In this document: positions 25,053 to 33,678 of the stretch, one piece after another
Layout of the letters: each line of letters starts with the position of its first letter
Position numbering within the stretch: the stretch's first letter is position 1
From: Hoyosella levis
Lineage (GTDB): Bacteria; Actinomycetota; Actinomycetes; Mycobacteriales; Mycobacteriaceae
Direction of reading: 5' to 3'
Length of the DNA: 64,000 nt
Assembly: GCF_026008515.1 (NCBI RefSeq)
Contig: NZ_BQYM01000002.1
Span: 124,001 to 188,000 of the forward strand
The notes under the pieces: generated by a model
Database searches by the model: none
Seen by the model: only the letters and a program-made list of their open reading frames with translations
What the model was told of the DNA's origin: nothing
Position numbers and translations under genes: made by a program

Positions 25053-27275
25053 ATGACTAGCTCCGAGGGCAGCACGATCCCGAGCGACGACCCGACCGGC
25101 GGCGTGGAGATCATCGCCATCGCGGCGGGCAGGCTCCGCGCCAGGGTCCCGTGGTTGCACCGCAGCCCCGCGCGGGCCGTGGCGATCGAGGACGCGCTGG
25201 AGGTGGTGCACGGTGTGCGGGCCGTGCACGCCTATCCGCGGACCGCGTCGGTCGTGGTGTGGTACTCATCGAATCGAGTGGGTCCGCTCGACCTGGTCGC
25301 GGCCATTGCTGGCGCCGAGGATGTCGAGGCACGTGCAGTGCCGTCGCGGGAACCGTACTCCGCGGAGGTCGGCACGGGGGACCTGGCGCGCATGACGCTC
25401 GGCGCGGGCGCGCTGCTGGTGCTCGGGGTCCGCCGCTATGTGCTGCTGCGCCCGCCCGTCCTCGGGCCCACGAGCCGGTTGCTGGCCACCGGAGTCACCA
25501 TCATCACTGGCTATCCATTCCTCCGCGGCGCGGTGCGGGCTCTCACGCGATCCTCGGTGGGTGGCACGGACACGCTGGTATCGGCGGCGACGGTGGCCTC
25601 GTTGCTGCTGCGCGAGAACGTGGTAGCACTGACCGTGCTGTGGCTGCTGAACATCGGCGAGTACTTGCAGGACCTCACCCTGCGACGGACACGGCGGGCC
25701 ATCTCGGAGCTGCTGACGGGCGCGCAGGACACCACGTGGGTGCGGACCCCGGACGGCAGCGAGGTGCAGATCGATATCGATGCCGTTGCCGTGGGCGATC
25801 ACGTCGTGGTGCATGAGCATGTGGCCCTGCCCGTCGATGGCGTGATCATCGAGGGCGACGGCATCGTCGATCAGTCCGCCATAACCGGCGAGCCGCTACC
25901 GGTGACGGTGGTGGCGGGCCAGCAGGTGCATGCCGGCTCGGTGCTCGTGCGCGGCCGCATCGTCGTCGAGGCGCGGGCGGTCGGAAAGGACACCGCGATC
26001 GGTCGCATCATTGGCCGCGTGGAGCAGGCCCAGGCAGACCGGGCACCGATCCAGACGGTCGGGGAGAACTTCTCGCGCCGGTTCGTGCCCGCGTCGTTCC
26101 TCCTCGCGGGCGCGACGCTGCTCGCGACGCGTGACGTGCGGCGTGCCATGACAATGCTGCTGATCGCATGCCCGTGCGCGGTGGGACTATCGACGCCCAC
26201 GGCGATCAGCGCGGCCATCGGCAACGGGGCGCGCCGCGGCATCCTCATCAAGGGCGGCTCGCATCTCGAGCTCGCGGGGCGCGTGGATGTGATCGTGCTG
26301 GACAAGACGGGCACCTTGACAGTGGGCAGGCCCGTGGTGACCAATATCGTCAGCTTCCATCCCGAGTGGGACGCGAGCGATGTGCTGGCCTACGCGGCGA
26401 GCTCGGAGATCCATTCACGGCATCCGCTGGCGCAGGCTGTCATCCGGTCGACGGAGGAGCGCCGGATCCTCATCCCGCCGCATGAGCAGTGCGAGGTGCT
26501 GGTGGGCCTGGGCATGCGCACCTGGGCCGACGGCCGGACGCTGCTGCTGGGCAGTCCCGCGTTGCTCGAGTCCGAGGGCGTCACCGTGGGCGAGGATGCC
26601 CGGTCATGGGTGGGCCGGTTGCGCAAGCAAGCGGAGACCCCGCTGCTGCTGTCGGTGGATGGCGAGCTCGTGGGGCTGGTGAGCGTGCGGGACCAGGTTC
26701 GCCCGGAGGCGCGCGGGATCATCGATGAGCTGCGCGCGGCGGGGGTGTCGAGGTTCGTAATGCTCACGGGGGATCATCCTGATACCGCGGCGGCAGTCGC
26801 GCGGGAGCTAGGCATCACCGAATGGCGGGCGGAGGTGCTGCCCGAGCACAAGCTCGACGTGATCGAGGCGTTGCGCGCCGAGGGCTGCACGGTGGCGATG
26901 GTGGGTGACGGCACTAATGATGCACCGGCCCTTGCGGGCGCGGACATCGGCATCGCGATGGGCATCGCGGGCACCGATGTGGCGGTGGAGACCGCGGATG
27001 TCGCGCTAGCCACTGATGACCTCCACCGGCTGCTCGACCTGCGCGAGCTTGGCGGCCACACCGTCGAGGTGATCCGCCAGAACTATGGCATGTCGATCAC
27101 CGTCAACGCGGCGGGGCTGGTGCTCAGCGCCCTGGGAACATTGTCGCCGGTCCTCGCGGCGATCCTGCACAACGCCTCGTCGGTTGCGGTGGTGGCGAAC
27201 AGTTCCCGGCTGATCCGCTACCGGCTCGCCGATGGCGCTGCCGCTAGTAGTGCTGGGACCGCTGGCCCTACGTGA
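25053..27275 (+). CDS. CtpC-like P1B-type metal efflux ATPase
   Basis: 740-residue P-type ATPase exporting a transition metal, by similarity to CtpC zinc or manganese. Visible are a degenerate N-terminal HMA-like region (about 20-95) without the CXXC metal site, the transmembrane metal motif CPC at residues 373-375 (IACPCAVGLSTPTAISAAI), the phosphorylated Asp 417 in DKTGTLT, the nucleotide-binding HP in SRHPLAQ, and GDGTNDAPALAGADIGIAM. The actuator loop has TGEP. It is preceded by its PacL-like partner. The last 8 nt overlap the end of the convergent 27268 gene. Confidence 0.92.
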   Translation: MTSSEGSTIPSDDPTGGVEIIAIAAGRLRARVPWLHRSPARAVAIEDALEVVHGVRAVHAYPRTASVVVWYSSNRVGPLDLVAAIAGAEDVEARAVPSREPYSAEVGTGDLARMTLGAGALLVLGVRRYVLLRPPVLGPTSRLLATGVTIITGYPFLRGAVRALTRSSVGGTDTLVSAATVASLLLRENVVALTVLWLLNIGEYLQDLTLRRTRRAISELLTGAQDTTWVRTPDGSEVQIDIDAVAVGDHVVVHEHVALPVDGVIIEGDGIVDQSAITGEPLPVTVVAGQQVHAGSVLVRGRIVVEARAVGKDTAIGRIIGRVEQAQADRAPIQTVGENFSRRFVPASFLLAGATLLATRDVRRAMTMLLIACPCAVGLSTPTAISAAIGNGARRGILIKGGSHLELAGRVDVIVLDKTGTLTVGRPVVTNIVSFHPEWDASDVLAYAASSEIHSRHPLAQAVIRSTEERRILIPPHEQCEVLVGLGMRTWADGRTLLLGSPALLESEGVTVGEDARSWVGRLRKQAETPLLLSVDGELVGLVSVRDQVRPEARGIIDELRAAGVSRFVMLTGDHPDTAAAVARELGITEWRAEVLPEHKLDVIEALRAEGCTVAMVGDGTNDAPALAGADIGIAMGIAGTDVAVETADVALATDDLHRLLDLRELGGHTVEVIRQNYGMSITVNAAGLVLSALGTLSPVLAAILHNASSVAVVANSSRLIRYRLADGAAASSAGTAGPT

Positions 27276-27516
27276 GGACCGTGAGGATCATCGCGACCAG
27301 GATGGGCACGAGGAAGAGCGCAGCGATCACCAGGACTCGACCACGGTAGCGCGTGCCGGACGGCAGTGGATACACCCCCGCTAGTGGCCGGTCGAGCTGC
27401 GCTGGCGGGATGTCCATGTCCGGCAGGGTGTCGGAGAACCCTAGCTCGCGCATGCGCTTTTCCTGCTGCTGCGCCTCCCGCAGGCGCTTGCGCGCAGAGT
27501 AGTGCCGTTCGCCCAT
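27268..27516 (-). CDS. Small single-pass membrane protein
   Basis: 82 residues. The N-terminal half is strongly charged (GERHYSARKRLREAQQQEKR) and the C-terminus is one membrane helix (about 62-81). No family recognised. ATG 27516 lies 5 nt after the helicase stop on the same strand and has GAAGGGTAGGAACC in front, so it is probably co-transcribed with the helicase. Its stop overlaps the convergent ATPase gene by 8 nt, with no room for a terminator. Confidence 0.6.
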   Translation of the reverse strand: MGERHYSARKRLREAQQQEKRMRELGFSDTLPDMDIPPAQLDRPLAGVYPLPSGTRYRGRVLVIAALFLVPILVAMILTVLT

Positions 27517-27521
27517 GGTTC

Positions 27522-30014
27522 CTACCCTTCCTCGATCGCCAGGTTCTCGATGACGACCTCGCCGGCGCTATCGCACTCGGCCAGATCAATGCTCGCCACG
27601 AGTGCCCAGCCGTGGTCACCGTCGGGGTCATGCAGGACCTGTCGCACCTCCCAGCGCCCGGGTTGCTCGTCGATCTGGAACAGTGCAGGGCCGCGGGCAT
27701 CCGCGCTGCTATCGATCTCGCCATACTCGTTCAGGAAGGGGACGAGCTGCTCGAACCATTCCTCGGCGGTGAGGTCACCCAGCTCGGCGAGCTCCGCCCA
27801 CTTGCGACGGGACGCCAGGTCCACGCGCCGGAACATCGCATTGCGCACCATGCGGCGGAATGCCCGCGCATTCGAAGTCAGTGCCCGCACCGAGTCCTCG
27901 CCGAACGCGTGCTGCTCGGAGGTCACGGCAGCAGGGTTGACGAGCTGCTCCCACTCATCGAGCAGGCTTGAATCGACCTGCCGGATGAGCTCGCCGAGCC
28001 ATTCGATCAGATCGTCGAGCTCCTCGTCGCGAGCGTCGGAGGGCACGGTCTGCTTCAGGGCACGGTATGCATCGGCTAGGTAGCGAAGGACGACACCCTC
28101 GGAGCGGTTGAGGCCATAGGCGGAGATCAGGTCGGCGAAGGTCATTCCCTTCTCGACCATGTCGCGCACCACAGCCTTGGGGGAGAGGGTGAACTCCGCT
28201 ACCCAGGGATGGCCTGCCCGATAGGTCTCGAAGGCGGGGGCGAGCAGCTCCTCGAGCGGCTTGGGCCAGGTGATCTCGTCGAGCAGCTCCATGCGCTCGT
28301 TGTACTCGATGCCGTCGGACTTCATCTCGCCGATGGCCTCGCCGCGGGCCGCGTGCTGCTGCGCCATGAGCAGCGGGCGGGGATCGTCAAGGGTCGCTTC
28401 GATGATGGAGACGACGTCGAGGGCGTAGTCGGGGGAGTCGCGGTCGAGCAGCTCCAGCGCGGCGAGCGCGAAGGGCGACAACGGCTGGTTGAGGGCGAAG
28501 TCGCGCTGCAGCTCGACAGTGAGCCTGGCCCATCGTCCGTTCTCGTCGGGCTCGGCGAGCCGCTCGACGATGCGGGCCTTGAGCAGCCCGCGGTACAGCG
28601 CGATCGCCTGCAGGATGTGCTTGCGCTGCGCGGGGCGGGCCTCGTGATTGTCCTCGAGCAAGTTCCGCATGGCGGCGAAGCAGTTGCCGGGCCGGGCGAT
28701 GACATTGAGCAGCAGCGCGTTGGTGACCCGGAACCGTGACACCAGCGGCTCGGGGGACGCGGCGACAAGCTTGTCGAAGGTCTGCTCTGTCCAGCTGACC
28801 ACGCCCTCCGCGGCCTTCTTGCGCTGCACCTTGCGCCGCTTCTTCGGATCATCACCGGCCTTCGCGAGGGCGCGGGCGTTCTCGATCTCGTGCTCGGGGG
28901 CCTGCACCACGACGGAGCCGGTGGTGTCGAACCCGGCGCGGCCCGCGCGCCCGGCGATCTGGTGGAACTCGCGTGCCCGCAGCAGCCGGTTGCGGGTGCC
29001 GTCGAACTTGGTGAGCCCGGTGAACAGCACCGTGCGGATGGGCACGTTGATGCCGACGCCGAGGGTATCGGTGCCGCAGATGACCTTGAGCAGGCCCTCC
29101 TGAGCGAGCTTCTCGACGAGTCGCCGGTACTTGGGCAGCATGCCCGCGTGGTGCACGCCGATGCCATGCTTGATCAGCCTGGAGAGCACGCGCCCGAAGC
29201 CAGTGGTGAACCGGAAGCCGCGGATGGCCTCGGCGATGCGGTCACGATCCTCCCGCGAGGCTACGTTGATGCTGGTGAGCGACTGTGCCCGCTCGAGCGC
29301 CGAGGCCTGGGTGAAGTGCACCACGTAGACCGGTGCTTGGTGGGTGGTGACGAGTTCCTCGATGGTCTCGTGGATCGGGGTCATCGCGTACGAGAACACC
29401 AGCGGCACGGGCCGCTCGGCCCCGGCGATGTGGGCGGTCTCGCGCCCGGTGCGGCGAGTCAGGTCCTCCTGGAAGAATCGCACGTCGCCGAGGGTCGCGG
29501 ACATCAGCAGGAACTGCGCGCCGGTCAGCTCGATGATCGGGACCTGCCATGCCCAGCCGCGGTCCGGCTCGGAGTAGAAGTGGAACTCGTCCATCACGAC
29601 CTGCCCGACGTTCGCATCGGCGCCCTCGCGCAGCGCGAGGTTGGCGAGGATCTCCGCAGTGGCGCAGATGATCGGGGCCGACGGGTTGACTGCGGCGTCA
29701 CCGGTCATCATGCCGACGTTCTCGGCGCCAAACACCTCGCACAGCGCGAAGAACTTCTCGCTGACCAGTGCCTTGATGGGCGCGGTGTAGAAAGTGCGAG
29801 TGCCCTGGACGAGCGCGGTGAAGTGCGCGGCGATCGCGACCAGTGACTTCCCCGATCCCGTCGGGGTGGCGAGGATGACGTTGGAGCCGGCGACGATCTC
29901 GAGCAGTGCTTCTTCCTGGGCGGGATACATCGTGATGCCCTGCTCGGTGGCCCACGCCTCGAACGCGTCGTAGATGACCTCGGGCACATTCGGGATCTCG
30001 TCAGGGTTTAGCAC
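27522..30014 (-). CDS. DUF3516-containing DEAD/DEAH helicase
   Basis: 830 residues. Helicase core: TPTGSGKS (motif I), YTAPIKALVSEKF (Ia), the unusual MDEFHFY in place of DEAH/DEVH (II), SATLGD (III), GTDTLGVGINVP (V) and QIAGRAGRAG (VI). It resembles Ski2/HelY-like RNA helicases. The C-terminal half is the DUF3516 region found in actinobacterial members. Substrate is not known; an RNA role is inferred from the Ski2-like motifs. GTG 30014 is preceded by GGAG. Confidence 0.88.
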   Translation of the reverse strand: MLNPDEIPNVPEVIYDAFEAWATEQGITMYPAQEEALLEIVAGSNVILATPTGSGKSLVAIAAHFTALVQGTRTFYTAPIKALVSEKFFALCEVFGAENVGMMTGDAAVNPSAPIICATAEILANLALREGADANVGQVVMDEFHFYSEPDRGWAWQVPIIELTGAQFLLMSATLGDVRFFQEDLTRRTGRETAHIAGAERPVPLVFSYAMTPIHETIEELVTTHQAPVYVVHFTQASALERAQSLTSINVASREDRDRIAEAIRGFRFTTGFGRVLSRLIKHGIGVHHAGMLPKYRRLVEKLAQEGLLKVICGTDTLGVGINVPIRTVLFTGLTKFDGTRNRLLRAREFHQIAGRAGRAGFDTTGSVVVQAPEHEIENARALAKAGDDPKKRRKVQRKKAAEGVVSWTEQTFDKLVAASPEPLVSRFRVTNALLLNVIARPGNCFAAMRNLLEDNHEARPAQRKHILQAIALYRGLLKARIVERLAEPDENGRWARLTVELQRDFALNQPLSPFALAALELLDRDSPDYALDVVSIIEATLDDPRPLLMAQQHAARGEAIGEMKSDGIEYNERMELLDEITWPKPLEELLAPAFETYRAGHPWVAEFTLSPKAVVRDMVEKGMTFADLISAYGLNRSEGVVLRYLADAYRALKQTVPSDARDEELDDLIEWLGELIRQVDSSLLDEWEQLVNPAAVTSEQHAFGEDSVRALTSNARAFRRMVRNAMFRRVDLASRRKWAELAELGDLTAEEWFEQLVPFLNEYGEIDSSADARGPALFQIDEQPGRWEVRQVLHDPDGDHGWALVASIDLAECDSAGEVVIENLAIEEG

Positions 30015-30103
30015 CGCTCCAGGCTAGCCGCTCGCACCGACAGATCGCGCGGCTCGGGCAGCCGCGGCCAGGGACAGCAGGCGCTGTATTAGGTTGCGCG
30101 GTA

Positions 30104-31153
30104 TTAGGTCGCGCTGCGCTCGGCGCTGCCCATGGCATCGAGCACGGCCGAGCGTGTCCAGTCGTTCCCCTTGAGGGCGCGATCGCTCATGCCGTCGAGG
30201 AGGAGGCGGCGCCACCGGGCGTGATCGAACTCGTGCGCCGCCGCGCTGGCGATGAAGTCCTCCACGAGCGTGATGAATCGCTCGGGGTCGTCGCGGAACG
30301 GGAAGTGCGCGGAGTCCCCGAAGATCTCGAGGCGCGAGTTCGGCATCGCGGCGTGCGCGAGGTGGGCGTGCGAGACGGGGACGACGCTATCGTGCTCGCC
30401 CCAGATGATCTGCACGGGCATGGCCTCGGCGAGGTAGCAGCGATCCAGCCCCGTGACGATCTGCCCGCGGATGTCGATGACCGAGCGGAGGGTGCGGACG
30501 AACGCCGTGCGATTCTCGGCGTCCGGCAGTGACGAGACGATGCGCATCAGGTCGTCGGCGTCGTGCAGATGGTGGGTGAACGGCCGGGCAGCGGTGGCGG
30601 CGGCGTGCACTGCGGGCGCCACACCAGGCAGGCGCATCAGCCTGACCGCCCGCGCGAATCCGGGCAGCGAGGCCAGCCGCAGCAGCGGATTGACGTCGCG
30701 GGTGATCCCGCCGGTGCACACGAGCACCAGGCGATCAACGAGCTCGGGGTACTGGTAGGTGAACTGCAACGCCACGCCGCCGCCGAGCGAGTGCCCGACG
30801 AGGGTGACCGAGTCGATGTCGAGGACGGACAGCAGGTCACGGATACCGTTGGCGAACGCCGCGATGGAGTAGTCCGCGCGCGGCTTGTCGGATAGCCCGT
30901 GCCCAAGCAGGTCCGGGGCAATGACGGTGTGCGACGCCGCGAGGCGCGGGATGATGTCGTTCCAGGTCGAGGAGTTGTCCCCGATGCCGTGGAGCAGCAG
31001 GACGGCCGGGCCGCTGCCAGCAATGCGGTAGGCGCGGCGGTAGCCGTGGATGACACGGAACGAAACCGTGGGCTCGTGGCTGGGGACGGCACGCAGGCGG
31101 GCGGCAGAGCGACGGCGGGCAGGAATTGCGCTGCGGGGATCTTCGCGGTCCAT
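30104..31153 (-). CDS. Alpha/beta hydrolase (Rv2715-like)
   Basis: 349 residues from ATG 31153 with GAGGAGAGCTC upstream; the open frame to 31267 would extend past this site. Catalytic elements: oxyanion region LLHGIGDNSSTW, nucleophile elbow GHSLGGG, acid in WGEHDSVVP and histidine in GDSAHFPFRDDPERF. The 40-residue Arg-rich N-terminus precedes the fold. It lies in the same neighbourhood as the PAC2 gene (Rv2714-like), as in M. tuberculosis. Likely an intracellular esterase or C-C bond hydrolase; substrate unknown. Confidence 0.85.
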   Translation of the reverse strand: MDREDPRSAIPARRRSAARLRAVPSHEPTVSFRVIHGYRRAYRIAGSGPAVLLLHGIGDNSSTWNDIIPRLAASHTVIAPDLLGHGLSDKPRADYSIAAFANGIRDLLSVLDIDSVTLVGHSLGGGVALQFTYQYPELVDRLVLVCTGGITRDVNPLLRLASLPGFARAVRLMRLPGVAPAVHAAATAARPFTHHLHDADDLMRIVSSLPDAENRTAFVRTLRSVIDIRGQIVTGLDRCYLAEAMPVQIIWGEHDSVVPVSHAHLAHAAMPNSRLEIFGDSAHFPFRDDPERFITLVEDFIASAAAHEFDHARWRRLLLDGMSDRALKGNDWTRSAVLDAMGSAERSAT

Positions 31154-31276
31154 GAGCTCTCCTCGGCGTCGCTGTCCCTGGGCTCGCCGGGTCCTCGTGA
31201 TCCCGGCTAGTGGGCGATCCTCCGGGCGAGGAGGGCCTATGGGGTCAACGCTAGCGCAGTCATTCACGACTGGACA

Positions 31277-31309
31277 AAACTAGATGAAACACTTTGTTAC
31301 GTCTAGTTT
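31277..31309. promoter_or_regulatory. Interrupted palindrome, probable operator
   Basis: AAACTAGA (31277-31284) and TCTAGTTT (31302-31309) are perfect inverted arms. Within them AACA (31288-31291) pairs with TGTT (31295-31298) and G31286 with C31300, so 13 of 16 symmetric positions match. The site lies about 125 bp upstream of the alpha/beta hydrolase start. The form suits a TetR-type dimer site. Confidence 0.5.
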
Positions 31310-31380
31310 GCGACCGTGTTGCTCGCTGCGAGGTAGCGCGCCGCGATTGGGAGAGAGCCGCTCGTCGCGATGGGCCGTCC

Positions 31381-31441
31381 CGCGAGTGCGCAGGAAACGA
31401 CAGTCCAGAGCGCGGTAGCTGTCGTTTTTCGCACACTCGCG
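31381..31441. repeat. 61-nt REP-like palindromic element, copy 1
   Basis: Arms 31381-31403 and 31419-31441 pair at 19 of 23 positions around a 15-nt loop with GCGC at loop positions 7-10. The right arm matches the right arm of the 52957-53017 element at about 18 of 23 bases. It lies 38 nt past the transglutaminase stop, so it could also terminate that transcript. Confidence 0.65.
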
Positions 31442-31478
31442 GGGGGTCAGCGCCAGGTTAAGCGCCGTGAACCAGCAC

Positions 31479-32309
31479 TTAGCGCAGCGCCACTAGTCCT
31501 TGGTGATCGTCGAAGGGAAGGTCCCCATCGACCACAGCCCGGATCTCGATCGATTCCAGCTCCACGTAGCCGCCGTAGGTTGACAGGAACGCGGTGTCGG
31601 CGGCATCCCGGCCTGTGGTCATGCGCAGCATCGACTGGCGCGGCCCCAGCCGGCTCGTATCCACGATGACCCACTGGTCGTCGACGAGAGCCTCGCACAC
31701 CGCATGGAAATCCATTGGACTGATGCCGGGGGCATACACCCCGACCACGCGAGCCGGCACGTCGAGCGCGCGCAGCAGGGCCGTCGTCAGGTGGGCATAG
31801 TCGCGGCACACCCCCTCCCGGTGCAACATCGTCTGGCTCGCCCCATCCGTCGGCCCGCTGCTGCCTGGAACATACTTCAGGTGCGACCACACCCAGGCCG
31901 TGACAGTGTCGAGGATCGCTCGTGGCGAGGACAGTCCGGAGAACTCCTCGTAAGCCTTGGCGAGCAGCTCATCGGACTCCGCGTAGCGGCTCGGCCTCAG
32001 GTACAACGCCTCATCGAACGGATCGACCGGGATCGGGTCGGCCAGACCAGTGATCGTGGCCGAGTACTCGAGGACGACCCGGCCTGGCGGGCTGACAAGC
32101 TTGTGCAGGCGGCCCCGGTTCGGCGTGCTGATCTCCAGCAGGTCCACCGGGCGGCCGTCCCTCGTCGCCACGAGTTGCTCCTCGACGGTGGCGCCAGGCT
32201 GGTGCGCGGCAGCGACATGCGCGAAGATGCGCGCCGACTGCACGACGTTCATCTCCACTCGCGAGTAGACCCGCCGTACCAGCGGGTTCAGGGAACTAGA
32301 TGCGCTCAC
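31479..32309 (-). CDS. Transglutaminase-like (cysteine protease fold) protein
   Basis: 276 residues. The N-terminal beta domain (about 1-110) is followed by a transglutaminase core: catalytic Cys in GVCRDYAHLTTALLRAL, His in DFHAVCEALV and Asp in IVDTSRL. Proteins of this type in actinobacteria are thought to be cytoplasmic peptidases or structural homologues; no signal peptide is present. GTG 32309 is taken as start; ATG 32252 is an alternative. The PAC2 gene lies 43 nt upstream on the same strand. Confidence 0.82.
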   Translation of the reverse strand: MSASSSLNPLVRRVYSRVEMNVVQSARIFAHVAAAHQPGATVEEQLVATRDGRPVDLLEISTPNRGRLHKLVSPPGRVVLEYSATITGLADPIPVDPFDEALYLRPSRYAESDELLAKAYEEFSGLSSPRAILDTVTAWVWSHLKYVPGSSGPTDGASQTMLHREGVCRDYAHLTTALLRALDVPARVVGVYAPGISPMDFHAVCEALVDDQWVIVDTSRLGPRQSMLRMTTGRDAADTAFLSTYGGYVELESIEIRAVVDGDLPFDDHQGLVALR

Positions 32310-32352
32310 AATTGTCTACTCTGAGGCCTGCGCGCGGAATCCGCCACTCGGA

Positions 32353-33315
32353 CTACTCCGCGCCCGGATCGATGCCCGTTCCGCCTGGCTTGTCCTCCTC
32401 GTTGCCCGTTGCCTGCTCGGCAAGGAAACGCTCGAACTCGGCTCCGAGCTCATCGCCCGAGGGCAGCTCCTGGCCGGACTCGAGCAGCGACGGCGCCGCA
32501 TCACCGCGGTGCGTGAGGTCGTACTGGTTCTCGAGCGCGTGCACCACCGCAGCGGCCTCCTCGTTGCCCGCGAGCTGCTCGTCCACCTGCCCCGCGATCG
32601 TGCGTGCCGACTCCTCGAGCGCCTGCAGCGGAACCGAGATGCCCGTCACCTCAGTGACGCTGGCCAGCAGCCGCAGGGCCGCGGCCGGATACGGCGACTG
32701 GGACAGGTAGTGGGGAACATGCACCGAGAACCCCCGCGCATCAAAGCCATTCTGGCCCATGCGCAGCTCGAGAAGAGCGGAGGCGCTGCCAGGCACCTGT
32801 ACCTCGGTCCCGAGCCGGTCCGACGCTGGCACCTTCCCGGGCTCGCTGGCATGCCCGATCACACCCAGCGGCCGGGTGTGGGGGACCGCCATGGGAATCG
32901 CGGAAAGCCCGACGCTCTGGCTCACCCCGAATCGTTCCGCGAGCACCTGCACCGCGGCGGTGAACTTCTCCCACTTGAAGTCGGGCTCCATCCCGGCGAG
33001 GAGCAGGAAGGGCGTGCCCTGCAGGTCCTTCACCGCGTACAGGCTCAGCTCCGGCTTGTCATAGGACGAGAAGTGATCGGAGACGAAGGTCATCGGTGGC
33101 CGCCGCGAGCGATAGTCGATCAGCTCATCGACCGCGAACGACGCGATGAGCTCGGTCTCGAGGCTCTCGCGCAGATGGTTCGTCACGATGCTCACGGCAT
33201 GACCGGCATCAGCAAAGCCCTCCAGGCCGTGCAGCAGCACCGGGCCGGTGCCATCAGTGTGCTCGATGCTCGGGCTCGGGAACTCGAGCTCGTAGATGTG
33301 GGAGTCGTCGACCAT
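32353..33315 (-). CDS. PAC2-family protein (Rv2714-like)
   Basis: 320 residues from ATG 33315 (the open frame to 33546 is ignored because MVDDSHIYELEFP is the family start and GGGGG precedes it). PAC2 proteins resemble eukaryotic proteasome-assembly chaperone 2; the actinobacterial members are conserved but of unknown function. Visible features are HGLEGFADAGHAV near the N-terminus and a Glu/Asp-rich C-terminal tail. Length matches Rv2714. Its position before the dtxR-sigB segment is syntenic. Confidence 0.85.
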   Translation of the reverse strand: MVDDSHIYELEFPSPSIEHTDGTGPVLLHGLEGFADAGHAVSIVTNHLRESLETELIASFAVDELIDYRSRRPPMTFVSDHFSSYDKPELSLYAVKDLQGTPFLLLAGMEPDFKWEKFTAAVQVLAERFGVSQSVGLSAIPMAVPHTRPLGVIGHASEPGKVPASDRLGTEVQVPGSASALLELRMGQNGFDARGFSVHVPHYLSQSPYPAAALRLLASVTEVTGISVPLQALEESARTIAGQVDEQLAGNEEAAAVVHALENQYDLTHRGDAAPSLLESGQELPSGDELGAEFERFLAEQATGNEEDKPGGTGIDPGAE

Positions 33316-33678
33316 GGTGCAAGTCCCCCTCTCTGGAACGGGATCAGTGGCTTCGGGCGCGCAGCGCGAGCCAGAAGTATCGCGCATCGCGCGCGCTGCG
33401 TCCACGCGCATGCCTACAAGCATCAACGCGCGGGGCGGCCCGTTTGTTTCCGATGCGCCGGCGCCACGAGGAGCATGCGCGCTCGCCGGGCGAAAGCGTG
33501 ACGCGATCGCAATGGATCCGTGACCGGCTAGCTGGTGTTTCACCATGATCGCGGCATATGGCCGAACCCTCGGACGGATATACTAAGCGTGGTCGAACGG
33601 CATCGAGATCCGTTGCTCTCCAAGCGATCCCACCGGATCGTGGGGGCATGACCACGAGCAAGGAAGGGGACCCTGGAA
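33316..33678. other. 363-bp divergent intergenic region
   Basis: Between the PAC2 and 33679 starts. The only clear element is a plus-strand TATACT (33579-33584) that could be the -10 of the 33679 gene with a leader of about 90 nt; no good -35 is visible. No gene, repeat or structured RNA recognised. Confidence 0.4.

Larger units (their letters stand above)
31154..31478. other. 325-bp intergenic region with two palindromes
   Basis: No gene. It holds an operator-like interrupted palindrome (31277-31309) and a 61-nt REP-like hairpin (31381-31441), both described separately. Confidence 0.7.
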
